DNA from: Typha latifolia
Lineage: Eukaryota > Streptophyta > Magnoliopsida > Poales > Typhaceae
DNA: 64,000 nt
NCBI GenBank assembly: GCA_019914945.1
Contig: CM034103.1
Coordinates: 8,060,001 to 8,124,000, forward strand
Direction of reading: 5' to 3'
Part shown: piece after piece, positions 13,637-24,445 of the stretch
How the letters are laid out: each line of letters begins with the position of its first letter
How positions within the stretch are numbered: position 1 is the stretch's first letter
Notes under the pieces: generated by a model
The model's database searches: none
What the model saw: the letters and a program-made list of their open reading frames with translations, nothing else
What the model was told of the DNA's origin: nothing
Translations under genes and position numbers: made by a program

Positions 13637-14328
13637 CTAAATGCCATGAATTATGTCTCCACTGGCGTTTATAAAATGCCATTATAAAATGTCTGTCATC
13701 CATCATATTTTGTTATATTTGGAATTGTTATAATCTAGTTATGATTCTTATGCATCATATGTTGTTACATTTGATAAGGTTATAGTATGATTATATCATA
13801 TGAGATTTATATATTATTGATGATACATTTACATACTTATTTATGACATGATACTAATTTCTAATTCATAAATAGCCACTATCTAAATTACTCTCTATTT
13901 AACATCTCTAATTCGGTGTAAGGTCTATTTATTAAGTCTTTTGGCTTATGACTTTATTTATTTTAACCCTCAAAAATGTAATACTTGATAGCAAATTGAT
14001 AGAATTTTAAGAATTATAAAAAAATTGAGGTGAGCTAGTAATTAGTTGGTACATGAGATAGTTTATATATGGATGGAGTTGTACTAATATATATATATAT
14101 ATATATATATTTGTATCTCAATATATTATACCATAATTTGTATAATAGTGGATATTATATATGTTGGGTTATATTTTTATTTGTGGATTAGTCATAAACT
14201 TGACAGTTTGTTGTGGATCATGCCAAATTTCATTGTTGGTTAGCCTTGTTATGACATAAATGTGAATTCTTATGCTAAAAGTTCTATTTTGATACTAGTC
14301 TTATTTATCTTTTGAATGGATTATCTTG
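13637..14328 (+). mobile_element. Oldest copy of LTR family 'A', part 2
   Basis: Continues the copy interrupted at 7633. Landmarks shared with the inner copy include the ATTCGGTGTAAGGTCTATTT motif at 13910, CTTATGACTTTATTTATTTT near 13945, and TTTGTAT near 14110. An (AT)n run lies at 14084-14110. It is interrupted at 14329 by a deleted chromovirus. Confidence 0.65.
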
Positions 14329-14870
14329 TGTTATGGTCGCCCTCGAAGAAGATGACCATCTATCCGATTTGTTAATTTGGACAGAACTCAATACGAAACT
14401 TGCGAAGGCAAAAAGCATCGATCCAGCTATTGAAATGATCTGAGATTTGAATATGTTGTTTCTTTAAAAGTTGGGAATCCAACGCAACCAGAATCTCATC
14501 GATCGGGTTAGTAAAAAAGTTATGAAGAAAACAATAACCAAAAGTTAGGAGGTGGCGGGAAAATTATGTGTTAGGGTTATGGGAGATGATGATTGCTATG
14601 ATAGATGGATTAGTGCCTTGAACAAGATAAGGTGGGATAAAGGAGCTTCCAGGTATGGCTAGTCACTGGAAGGGAGGAGGGAGAAGTGACGAAGGATTAA
14701 CCTTGGCCGTAGATGAGAGCTCGGGTTGAAAGTTAAGGGGGAGGAAGGAGAAGGGAGAAATTATGCTCTGAATGTGCGAACGTGAATTAGGCATTTGAAC
14801 ACCCTCCACTTGCGTTTGAATGCACCTGCCAAAAGTCATCTTATTTTTCTAAAACAAAGACAGAAAATGA
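14329..14870 (-). repeat. 3' LTR of the deleted chromovirus (internally shortened)
   Basis: Matches the LTR at 16716-17454 over its left part (shared text includes GATTTGTTAATTTGGACAGA and the GGTTATGGGAGATGATGATG segment). It lacks about 200 bases present in the other copy and also the terminal CCGTAACA, so its inner boundary is approximate. Confidence 0.75.
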
Positions 14871-14936
14871 TACAATTTGAAGTAGTTTGATTATATCTAA
14901 TATGTATCTAAATCAATAACCACAACAACCCACCAT

Positions 14937-15430
14937 GCTTCCCTCACCTTGTCCTCAAGGTGCAAAGTGAGGAAAATGATCCATCAAGTCATCCTTCATC
15001 TCCCACATCGCATTGTCGGTATTCCGTCTAAGCCACTCTACTAGAACCTCCTTTTTCACGCTCCGATGGTAATCCCTTCGGCTCCTTAAAAAGGACCAAA
15101 AACTCATGTGGAAGATAAGCCAAATCATCAGCTACACCTTTTTGGTGTGCCTCCTTAGGCTCGGTAGGAGCATACTGCATCAAATAGGCCTGGTTAGTGA
15201 TGCTCAATAAGGCTTGAAGTGGCTGCAAGGTTGCTCCCTAATGTGGTTGAATGCTATCAAGTCGCACTCTCCTACCATTGTGCTTGAAGGTAATGCACAT
15301 CTCACCAAAATCAAAAGTGACTAGCCCCAAGCTTTATAAACACTGCGTCCCTAAGACAACATCAGCTCCATAGAGTGCAATCGGATACAAGTCCATGACA
15401 AAGGAATGCCCTTGGCTTTTTGCTCCTCCA
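14937..15430 (-). pseudogene. Protease/linker remnant joined to a chromodomain tail
   Basis: Minus-strand translation gives a gypsy protease-end segment (GADVVLGTQ at about 15335, then LGLVTFDFG), the Q-P-L-Q-A-L-L linker, and FKEPKGLPSEREKG at about 15065-15110. This is the segment that normally sits just before reverse transcriptase. Directly after it, with a frame change, comes VLVEWLRR...MWEMKDDLMDHFP, the end of an integrase chromodomain. The several kilobases normally between them (RT, RNase H, integrase) are gone. Several stops interrupt the frame. The join is at about 15053-15065. Confidence 0.75.
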
Positions 15431-15683
15431 CCTAAGTAGGTGTTAGAGTTTGTATAGGAGTTTTAGGGGCTATTCTCACATCATTAGAAATGCAAAAAGG
15501 TGGTCGCTGTCCACTTGCATGTAGGTAATCTAAGCCATCAACTGCATGCGTCAGCTTTGGTTGTAGATTGCTACTCCATGGTTGCCTCAAGTGCCCTCTA
15601 AGTGCTCTACATTTTTCCTCCATGAGCAAAGCATCCTCTATGGCTTGCCCTAGATCTATATTTCATAGCGCTTGTACATCGGC

Positions 15684-15989
15684 TCAAATGTCTTCCCGCA
15701 AATTAGCAATCAATGTGGATTTAAGCTGAATATCTGACCATAGTGGTGTGCATAGGCTAGACACTCGTTCAAATTCCTCTTGGTAGGCTCTCACCGTCGT
15801 CTTCTGGACCGTCTTCGTCAAGATAGCATAAAAGTCTTCGTAGCCCGATGATCTAAACCATTTGTAGACCAAATGGTGAAACTCCGCCCATGTTTCGATC
15901 GGCCTATGAGTGGTACCCAACTGAAACCACCGTAGCGCCGCATCCTTGAGGTGGAAAGATGCAAGGAGAACTTTTTGGTCTTCCTCCAT
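15684..15989 (-). pseudogene. Ty3/gypsy gag remnant
   Basis: The 101-residue minus-strand frame has the core signature of the plant retrotransposon gag domain: ASFHLKDAALRWFQ, then TWAEFHHLVYKWF, then TVRAYQEEFERVSS. It closely resembles the TSVRAYQEEFERIS piece of the larger chromovirus at 31983-32225. Neighbouring frames carry continuation fragments, so the gene is frameshifted. Gag would form the cytoplasmic particle; this copy is broken. Confidence 0.9.
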
Positions 15990-16701
15990 GCCTTGGAATA
16001 TGAAGAATTATTCGGCATGGTAGAGCCAATCTACTAGATCTCCACCTCAAAAAATTAGAAACTCTAATCGAACAACACGCTTGTGGATGCTAGTATTGCG
16101 ATTGGTATTGAATCTCTCTCCAGCTTTAATTGGAGGTGGGTGCTCCTCTAACCATACATGATTCGTCCGACATCCTCTATTAGCTTCTCAATCTTCCTCT
16201 TCATCCCTCTTAATCCAGAGATCATCATCATCTTCGTCTATAAATCGCGCTCGTCGGCAAGGCCCACCTTACCTCGGCTCAGGCGTGGTCTCTCTTTCTT
16301 GTTCTTGGCCGATTAGTGAAACCATCAAAGAGGGTTCTAGTGTGGAAAATATGTGTACCTCATGTCCTCAGATTGGCCCTTCTCGAATCGCTCACAACAG
16401 ACTGGTGTTTTATTGTGTGATCGTTTGACTCAAGATTTTGATGGTTTGGATAAGGATGGTGGAGAAGGTCTATCCCAAAACTTTAATGGATCTTGATAGC
16501 ATCTCCATGTTTGGATTCATGAATAAGGGTGGAGGAGGCAGCGTTGTGAGTGTGTGGTCCTCTTGCCCTTGGGTGGCTGTGCATGGAGGTGTAGAGTTCC
16601 TCTCTCTATGCTCATGGATGTCTGCTCTTCTTTTTCTCTTCTTCGAGTCGCCATAGATCTAGTGGTTTACATCATTGTGGATGCGTGCCGAGGAAGGCTT
16701 T

Positions 16702-16713
16702 CTTTGATACCAA
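16702..16713 (-). other. Primer-binding site (initiator methionine tRNA type)
   Basis: The minus strand reads TTGGTATCAAAG two bases after the LTR end (CCGTAACA, then AG). It resembles the usual plant gypsy/copia sequence TGGTATCAGAGC, complementary to the 3' end of initiator tRNA-Met, with an A for G change. Confidence 0.75.
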
Positions 16714-16715
16714 CT

Positions 16716-17454
16716 TGTTACGGTCACCCTCGAGTAAGATGACCGTCTATCCAATTTGTTAATCTGGACAGAACTCAACATAAAACTTGTGAAAGCAATA
16801 GAGATCGATCTAACTGTTGGAATGATCTAAGGTTTGGATATGTTGTTTCTTTAGAAATTAGAAATCCAACACAATCGGAATCTCGTCGATCAGGCTAGTA
16901 GATCGAAAGTTATGAAGGCAATAATAACCAAAGGTCAAGAAGTGGTGGGATAGATGTGGATTATATGGTTAGGGTTATGGGAGATGATGATGACTTTGGT
17001 GAACGGATTAGTGTCTTAAACAAGATAAGGTGGGAGAAGGGAGTTTCTAAGTATGGCTGGTCACTAGAAGGGAGGAGGGAGAAGCAACGAAGGATTAATC
17101 TTGGCCATCAACAAGAGCTTGGGTTGGATATCGACATGGAGGAAGGAGGAGGGAGAAGTTGGCTTAAACTAGATGCAAAACAAGTTTCAATAATTAATAA
17201 TTTCAAGTTTGTTATTTTTCCACATATTTGGAGGCTAGTCAATTATCTAAAAACTCTAAACAAATCCTTTTACGACACAACTTATCCATCGCGTGTTCAA
17301 ATGCCTCTCAATCACATTCGAACACCCAAAAATAGTGCTATGAATGTGTAAACGCGAATCAGACGTTTGAACGCAACGTTCGAACGCCCTCCAGTTGCGT
17401 TCAAACACAGCTGCCATAAGTCATCTTATTTTCCTAAAATCAAGAACCGTAACA
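16716..17454 (-). repeat. 5' LTR of the deleted chromovirus
   Basis: 739 bases with 8-base inverted ends TGTTACGG/CCGTAACA. On the minus strand the U3 part holds TTCGAACG-type words (17300-17400) followed by GCCTCCAAATATGTGG, which matches the TATA region GCCTCTATAAATATGTGG of the chromovirus LTR at 36879-37561, so the two families share a promoter core. Confidence 0.8.
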
Positions 17455-17573
17455 TCTCGAGTATATGCTTATTTCATGTGCTAATGCCCAACTATTCGTT
17501 CGATCATATGAGTCACGCATGCTGTGTGGGCACATGAGCATGTGCATTTATGTGGCCTGTGGATGGTGTTACA
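17455..17573 (+). mobile_element. Oldest copy of LTR family 'A', 3' end
   Basis: GC-richer terminal segment with CACATGAGCATGTGC-like words, ending GGTGTTACA, corresponding to the ends at 13540-13636. This closes the element interrupted at 7633 and 14328. Confidence 0.65.
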
Positions 17574-17699
17574 TATTGCATATCTATTTGTTTGGATGTA
17601 CTATACATCAATTGTATACTAAATAGTATGTATGAGTGCATTGATTGCATACATATTTGGTTAGATATATATATCAATTGCATATATCTACGCAGCATG

Positions 17700-18085
17700 C
17701 TACTGAAGCATTGTGCATGTAAAGGCTTCCCTATAAATCATTGAACATGCAATAACTTTTCTCTCAAGCATTGCACACCTACAAGGACCTTAAAAGCATT
17801 GCATATTTAGCTTATATTTAATATATAGTCATTGCGTACACAAAAGACAATTATATATAACCATCACATATATAAACAACAATTATATATAGCCATTGTA
17901 TATCTCGAATTCATTTCATCATTTCAAGCACTGCATACCTACGGGGGCCTTACAGGTATTGCATATCTTGCTTCAGTTAATATATAATCATTGTATACAT
18001 AGAGACTATTACATATAACCATTGCAGATATAAATAACAATAACATATAGCCATTGTATATCTCTATTCATTCATCATTCCACTT
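17700..18085. repeat. Tandem repeat, about 160-bp period, two full units plus a partial one
   Basis: Unit starts at 17765 (CAAGCATTGCACACCTAC) and 17925 (CAAGCACTGCATACCTAC) share the order CCTTA..., GCATTGCATAT, TTAATATATAGTCATTG and ATATAGCCATTGTATATCTC. A degenerate partial unit precedes at about 17703. Non-coding. Confidence 0.8.
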
Positions 18086-18340
18086 TATGTCATATCAAAA
18101 AATATTTTTATAAATTTATATAAGACAAAAAAAAAATGTTAGCTTTAATTTTACTTTATGTAGCATCAAGAATAAATATTATATCATTATTTAGCTAAAT
18201 TAAAAAAATATAGTTATTTTATATTTTTCTTGACCTCAATGTGAAAAAGCGGCTCTAGAGTTGCCCAATTTGGCACCACGCAAAAAGTTTTGTTGCATAT
18301 AGTTTATTAAGTGGAGACATATTAAGATTACGTAATGCGT

Positions 18341-18400
18341 GACATCACCTATACCAAAGTCCACATGCATGACTTCACCTATACCAAAGTCCACATGCAT
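18341..18400. repeat. Perfect-looking 30-bp direct duplication
   Basis: Two adjacent units, 18341-18370 and 18371-18400, share CACCTATACCAAAGTCCA and differ by one base near the start (GACATCACC and GACTTCACC). They lie about 120 bases past the stop codon of the DUF599 gene. Confidence 0.9.
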
Positions 18401-18523
18401 GACTTCGCCAAAGATCTAGGTATCAAATGCATGACATATTAAGATCCGCATTCAGCGACCGTTGAACTCGGATCGGATCTACACCACCACAGGATGCCAC
18501 TTAATAATTGGGCAGAGCGAGCT

Positions 18524-20145
18524 CTAACACTCTCCGTCCTCACCTCTCACTCCCCACTCAGAATACACATCCAAGAAGTACAACATGAAAACCAAAACAA
18601 AGCAACAAGCCACCATGGGAATGGGTCCGAACACCCACAAGAACAAAGGGAACGAGAAGTAGAACGCCCGCAGCCCAAGCGACCAGAAGTGGCTCCCCCT
18701 ATTCAACACCTTGGCGACGTACTCCGCCGCAAAGCCCGGGGAGAGGGAGCTCTTCTTGGTGGGGACGTTGATGAGGATGCTGCCGTGGCTGTAGTAGCGG
18801 ATGGACTGGACGTTGAAGAGGAAGGCGAGGAGGAAGCAGACGAGGATGGCGAAGAACTTGACGGAGAGGGCGAGGTCGCTGGTGGCGCCGACAACGAAGG
18901 CTTCACCGCGGAGGCCGCGGTAGCTGCCGTTGCTGTTCGTCATCAGGACGGCGATGAGCGAGCTGAGCATGATGGTGGTGGAGGCTAGGAGAGTCGACGC
19001 CATGATGTTGTTGCGGAGGGTTTGGACGGCTAAGACGCCGTTCTTGGCGGAGTCCTACATCAAATATATATATATATATATATATATATTCTTAATTAGT
19101 ACGTATAATATATTTTATATATATGACTAAAATTAGTGCTATCTTAATTATTTTCTCACCTTTGCAAAAGAAAATAAAAATAAAAATTCTTGTTAAAGTT
19201 TATCCTTTCTGACTCATCTCTACTTAAAGAAGTCCATAGAGAGAGGTATTTTTGCCATTTCGAAAAAGTTGCTATTCCCAATAGATTTTCTTTTACGTAG
19301 ATACCATCTTAAATGAGAAATACAGACAGGAACTCAGCGGAAAATAGAAATATTTTCTAAATATTCCTATGAATAAGCAACTCTTTTCAAAAGACCGTTT
19401 GGTAGAGTCGAATAAGCGAGGTTATCTAATACACCTCTTTATTGTAGAAAACGAATACTATGTCATAAGCAAATGCAACAAGAAAACGGAATAAGTGACA
19501 AATGGTTAATTTACTCTCTTAAATAATATATTAAAACATATTATAAATTATAATATGATTATAATATTATATTAAATGTATTTATATAAAATAATTTTGA
19601 TATGAGATATTCATCTGTGAAGGTATTTATATTGTATAAACATGAGAAGTTAAGTTAAATTAATTTATGATAAGTTTTTTAAAAATAATCATGATATGAT
19701 AATATAATAGTTATGAGATAAGATAAAAAAAAATAGTACTAAGTCTAGAATGAGGAGTTATTTCCAGATAAATGAAATTTTATCCTAAACGAAATCAAAC
19801 AATTAACTAGGTAAGATTCATTAAAACGAGAATAGATAGGTAAGCATGCATTAACTTTATTTTTATTTTTTTATACTTAAGCAACGGAAGAGCTAGACTC
19901 TTTGGCAAGCTAACATAGAGGTACAAGATGAGGTAATATAATCTAGCAGTGGCAACTAAAAAGGTGGTGGCCTAATAAATAACCTCCATCATGGTGCGGA
20001 CCCAGATGCGGCGGTTGATGGAGTTGATGCCGACGACGGTGGTGGTGGGATGCCTCAAGATGCGAAAGAGGAGCCATACATGATAACCCAACATCGCCAA
20101 GAGCCCGAGAGGAACCAAGATATAATCCAACTCCTCCCTCTTCAT
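18524..20145 (-). CDS. DUF599 family membrane protein (two exons)
   Basis: Spliced minus-strand gene: exon 1 20145-19984 (54 codons, starting MKREELDYILVPLGLLAML), exon 2 19054-18524 with the stop, giving about 230 residues. The donor is GAG|GTTATT and the acceptor GATGTAG|GAC; both are phase 0, leaving a 929-base intron. Recognised by LDYILVPLGLLAMLGYHVWL, HPTTTVVGIN, RIWVRTMM, then VLAVQTLRNNIMASTLLAST and FWSLGLRAFYFSFPLFLWVFGP, the hallmarks of plant DUF599 proteins. Four hydrophobic segments suggest a multi-pass membrane protein: one in exon 1, one at MLSSLIAVL, one at FFAILVCFLLAFLF, and one or two at the C terminus. Molecular function is unknown in the family. The first ATG of exon 1 is taken as the start because family members begin just before the LVPLGLL segment. 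Length is normal and no disabling change is seen. Confidence 0.9.
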
Positions 20146-22450
20146 GGATGAGTGGATTTTGGCAATAGATATGGGTAGTACTTGATATTGTTACAATGGA
20201 GAGAGAAGGAAACGCGACGAGAAGGCCAAGTGGAAGAGGAGAATGCACACGAGGCGCAAGTAAATGTGAGGAGGAGAAGGTGGCGAGTTTTAAGGAGTGC
20301 CATGGGGACCGAATCCTTTTCTGTTACTAGTACAAGATTACAAGTTAGACTTGGCTACTTCACCGGAGCCAGATCGTCTGTATCTTTTAACTTCAGGAAC
20401 TTGCTACATCCGGAGTACTTTGTCTTTTGGTAGCCAATTCAGGTTTTGCCAAGTTTCTGGCTGTAATAGATTTCCACAACGAAGGATCGCAGAGGATCCG
20501 CTGCCCTTTTGTTAATGGATGGGTTGGTGAGTTAGTGGTGATTCTTTTTTTTATTTATTTTAATGGCTTCGTACAATGTTTAGTTCGAAACAATAGTTTA
20601 GACATAATTTAATATATTAGTTAAAATTTATTGGTGCTTAAATGTCTCTATATTAAAAAAAGATGGTTGATATTTGTCTGGTCGGTATCTTAGCTTTTCA
20701 GTTCTTAAATTGTTAAAATAAAAGTTCTTTTTCTTTTGTTTAGTTTTTAATATTAATTTAATTTATTTTATTTTTATCCGTACTCATTTACCGGTGGTGT
20801 CATAATTCAAGTGAGAAAGTCAAAATCTAGTGCTTCCATGATACTATGGTGGATCTTGTGGTGCATGCTAGCTAAGATAGCTGCTGCCATGATAAAAAGG
20901 TTGAAGGGAAATCAAGAATAGAATCATTCTACACAATATTTATACTACACGGAATCCTTGTTATATCCAACATCTAGGGGTTAAGCCAAAAATTCTTACT
21001 TTAGACTGTTTAATTCTAGGTTAAATTGCTGTTTACATCACTACCGTTCAGCCTGATTTTAACTTATCTATACGTACAAACTTATAATAAAGACTTTAAC
21101 TAATCGCTTAGCCATTTCGCAACTTACATATATATATATGATTGGGGTCAATGTTGGCCATTATTTATATTGGTTGAGAGAATAACACCAATGGTTCAAA
21201 ATGTAAGTATTAAAAATAATTCAAGACAGCAAGACCCAAAATTTGAAGAAAAGTGAATAACCCTTTGCAGTACCGGTGGGAGAAAATCTATTATTATATC
21301 TAATATTTCCATGCAGTACACTGACTGTCCTTGTTATTTCCAACATCTTGGGGTTATGTCTCATTGGTTATGCTGATTTGCATCTTTGTTTTATAATGTT
21401 TAATTATAATAGTATCATATTCTACCTAAAGAAGAGATAATAAATTGGCAAAAAGAAGAAGAGAAGAGAAGAGAAGAGAAGCCAGTTTAGCTGACCAAGG
21501 GTGTTGCCAGGATTTATTATTAGAGATTTAGAGGAGGGCCAGGTGAGAATATAATGTTATTTAGTAATATCTTAATTGAAAATGTGCATTATATTTATAT
21601 TATATGGCGCAATCTTGGAAACTAAAAAAGGGTTCTTTATGGAAAAGAAAAATATTTACATTTATTCATACTATAGTATTATTAGTAATGAAAGATTTTA
21701 AAATCAAGAGGGGTGGTAATTATCCTATTTTCAATTCTGTGTCTTTATGTTAACTAGATTAGCTTTCGGATCTATTTAGAGTCAAGTAGTTCAAACCCGC
21801 AACAGCATCAAGTAAGATTATCTTTGAGGATTTTATACCTAGACTCTTTATTTTCCCTATAATTTTTTTATAATAGTTCTACTATTATTTTGACTAATGA
21901 CCATTAACTCAGACTTATAATTTATATAACTCTACTAATTAAATAACTAAAATATCTTTGAAAGTTTTTATAATCTTCTATTTAAAAATAGTTGGAATTA
22001 CAAGTCAGAATGCCATCCGAAAACTATAGAAAATAGAGATTAAATTATAAAATTCTCTAAGATGGAATATTCGTTAGAAAATAATAAAAATATAGGGTGT
22101 TATTTAAAACTTTCTCAAAACAAAAGAGAAAAAGTAAAGAAAGCACTTTGATGGTCCCAGTTTCCATAAAAAGTAAGATTTTTCCCGGTCCCAAGAGATA
22201 CTTGTTCGTTCAGAATACTTGTCTTATTAGGAAGATGAAGAGAAGGATGTTAACTTGACGTCAGGAATGGAGATCTTGACCAGATTAGGTATGGGCGAAA
22301 AATAATGTATTCAAGTAGATTTAGATAAATTTTAGTCAACATAGTTGTTCTTTATGAGCCAGAATCCTATCTCTCATCGACCGTGGGATTGTTGTGGTTG
22401 TAATTCTCAGTGAATCGTCTTACGGACTTAAAAGACATATTTAGGAGCGA
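20146..22450. other. Intergenic stretch upstream of the DUF599 gene, no gene seen
   Basis: Contains the presumed promoter and 5' leader of the minus-strand DUF599 gene, but no unambiguous TATA box was picked. Two related segments (near 20945-20990 and 21325-21365, both with CCTTGTTATWTCCAACATCT) are dispersed repeat traces. An AAGAG microsatellite lies at about 21455-21480. Nothing else could be assigned. Confidence 0.4.
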
Positions 22451-22798
22451 TTGACCAAACTAGCCCTATTTTAAGTTTTATATACCAAAATATATATAAA
22501 GTTTTTTACTGTAGCAATTCCTAAGTGTTTTATATTTTTACTCAGCGGCTAACTAGTTCGGCATTTTTATCTTATGCTAAAATACGGAAATATAACGTTT
22601 TATTAGTGAGAAGCTTAAGTTAAAATTTTATTTTTATATAAAAATACTTATTTTAGTAGCATTTTACTCTAGAGATAAAATATTTATAAGTTCAGTATTT
22701 TTATAAGATTACAATGTAATATAGCCCGCCCTTAGTAATAAGTTTGAGAAGCATTTTGTATTGGTAAATAAACTTCAGAACTAGACTAGTTTGGTCAA
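22451..22798. mobile_element. Short element with inverted ends (MITE-like)
   Basis: Left end TTGACCAAACTAGCCCTA and right end CTAGACTAGTTTGGTCAA are near-perfect inverted repeats around 348 bases of AT-rich non-coding sequence. Clear target duplications were not found. The ends resemble those of the element at 38926-39535 (TTTTGACTAAATTAGCCCT), suggesting one family. Confidence 0.6.
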
Positions 22799-22889
22799 AA
22801 ACTCTATATTTAGCTGAAAAAATTAATTCTGTAGTACAAGAACGGAGAAGTTGGATATCCTCGTCCCTTATATCTTAGAGAGAGAGAGG

Positions 22890-23076
22890 TAGATGTGATC
22901 ATCGGGCAGTTTGGGCCTGGGCTTTTGGGCTAATCAGGCTTAAGTATTTATTCACGGTCTAACCCACTAATCATTCGGGCTGGGTCAGATTCGGGCTAGG
23001 CTAGAATAGTCTAGCCCGTTACCGTCCGTCGGCCCGTAAGATATCGGGCTGGCTGGGCCGGGTCGGGCCGAGCTTT
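22890..23076 (+). mobile_element. hAT-like terminal fragment
   Basis: Begins TAGATGTGATCATCGGGC and runs through GGCCCG-rich text closely matching the first 190 bases of the complete element at 23841-24445 (shared: TCTAGCCCGT, GTCGGCCCGT, ATCGGGCT). It stops where protein-kinase sequence begins, so it is a left end without its right end. Confidence 0.65.
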
Positions 23077-23685
23077 GCCGATTAAGATTTTCAACGACGA
23101 GTTCTCATCACAAAGAGAAAATTTTCCGGCTTGCAATCGCGGTGGATTACGCCATGCCGATGGCAGAGCTACACAACCTCAACGATGGTCCTCATGACGG
23201 CAGCGACGACTCTCTCCATGTAATGCCCCCTTGCCACAATCCGATCAAAGAGCTTGCTGCCCTTGCAGAGCTCCATGACCAAATGCATCACGCTCTCATC
23301 CTCGTATACCTCTTTCGAGCTCACGATGCTAGGATTCCGAGGCAAATGGCGCATGATAGCAACCTTGTGGCACACATCCTCAACGTCGACGGCAGTGCAA
23401 CTTGTGCTTCTTGATTGACTTGCAAGCTAGGAGCTCCTTCGTGTCACGATCCATGCAAAGGTAGGTCACGCCAAACTCACCGCGGTCGAGCAAGTACTTA
23501 TTGTCGATCTCGCTTGGAAAGTCTCCATCATAATTCTTGAGCACAACTAGCCGCTTCGAGTGGTAGTGGTGGTTCTTTCCTCCTTCGGCGTCGGCTCCGG
23601 CATCGCCACCACTGCCGTGGTGGTGGTGGAAGGAGTCAACATCTTCCCTGGCGACAGTGGCCGGGGAGCAACAATAGTTCCCCAT
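23077..23685 (-). pseudogene. Broken first exon of a calcium-dependent protein kinase (CDPK)
   Basis: The minus-strand reading starts [15 protein letters not shown], a plausible N-myristoylated CDPK N terminus, and continues to the kinase N-lobe. The glycine loop reads DRGEFG where GRGEFG is usual, and the ATP-binding lysine is in [10 protein letters not shown] frameshift after KHKL (near 23395) moves the reading to [21 protein letters not shown] and [11 protein letters not shown]. An in-frame TAG follows MRTIVEVV (23169-23171). Beyond it the catalytic loop reads HRDCKPENFLF instead of HRDLKPEN, with another frame change. The activation segment, C-lobe, junction and EF hands are absent. Two frameshifts, a stop and missing exons make it non-functional. 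It lies between hAT-like sequences, which suggests capture or transposon-associated duplication. Confidence 0.9.
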
Positions 23686-23840
23686 CTCTGGTGGTGGAAC
23701 CTTAGCACGGCTTTTGGAGTTTGGATCTAAGCAGTGAGCCGCTAAGAGGGGCGTCGCTTACTTGGCTGTTGGCCAGCTATTGGCCACTTGGCCTCTGAGT
23801 AATTAAAGTAGGCTTAGTAGGGGCGCCACTTAGGCGCTAC

Positions 23841-24445
23841 TAGACATGATCATCGGGCGGGCCGAGCCGGGTTCAGACCGAGCTTTTCGAGCCAACCGGG
23901 CTTGAGTATTTGTTCACGGCCCAACCCACCAATCACTCGGGCCGGGCCGAGCTAGAATAGTCTAGCCCGTACCGCCCGTCGGCCCGTGAGAGATCGGGCT
24001 AGCCAGTCGAGCCGGGCCGGCCCGACCCACCAATCACTCAGCCCAACCCATATTTTAGCTATTTTTAGAATTTTTTTAACAATTAGCTTATTTTTAAAAA
24101 AAATATTTATATTCCTCCATCTAAAAAAATTAAAAAAAATTAAATTTTTTTAAAGGTGTGCTTAAAATAATGCAAAACGGTATAATACCAAAAATTTTTA
24201 CTGTAGCAATAGTAAATTACGTAGCCAGAACAAGCAAAGTATTGTATCAAACGGGCGAGCCACTGTAGCATAACAAGCGGACCTAGTTGCGGGCCAAACG
24301 GGCGGGCTTTCGGGCCGGGTTGGGCGGGCAAATGGCTGGCCCGTGCCGTCCATGGGTAGTTCGAGCTCCGGCCGGGTCGGGCCTAAACTGAGTCCGGGCT
24401 GGGTCGGGCCGAGCACGGGCGGGCTGGGCCATTTGATCATGTCTA
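23841..24445. mobile_element. Non-autonomous hAT-like element, 605 bp
   Basis: Perfect 12-base terminal inverted repeats TAGACATGATCA / TGATCATGTCTA. The flanking 8-mers GGCGCTAC (23833-23840) and GACACTAC (24446-24453) match at six of eight, both differences being G/A, consistent with an aged hAT 8-base target duplication. Subterminal regions are packed with GGGCCGGGC/GCCCGG words, typical of plant hAT ends, with an AT-rich core at 24050-24240. No coding capacity. Confidence 0.8.

Larger units (their letters stand above)
14329..17454 (-). mobile_element. Deleted Ty3/gypsy chromovirus (gag, protease and chromodomain tail only)
   Basis: Bounded by TGTTATGG at 14329 and CCGTAACA ending 17454; flanks TCTTG (14324-14328) and TCTCG (17455-17459) match at four of five bases. 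The LTRs lie at 16716-17454 (5' LTR for this minus-strand element, ends TGTTACGG/CCGTAACA) and 14329 to about 14870 (3' LTR, shortened). The interior carries a gag remnant, a protease/linker remnant and a chromodomain tail, all minus strand, but no reverse transcriptase, RNase H or integrase core. It is inserted in the oldest family 'A' copy, which resumes at 17455. It is non-autonomous and almost certainly immobile. Confidence 0.85.

Noticed and set aside
16438..17351. Frames of 62-131 codons on the plus strand
   Set aside because: Antisense to or within the LTR and leader of the minus-strand deleted chromovirus; no recognisable protein.
18494..18988. 164-codon acidic plus-strand frame
   Set aside because: Exact antisense shadow of exon 2 of the DUF599 gene, which has clear family motifs and splice sites.
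23142..23414. Plus-strand 90-codon frame
   Set aside because: Antisense of the CDPK pseudogene.
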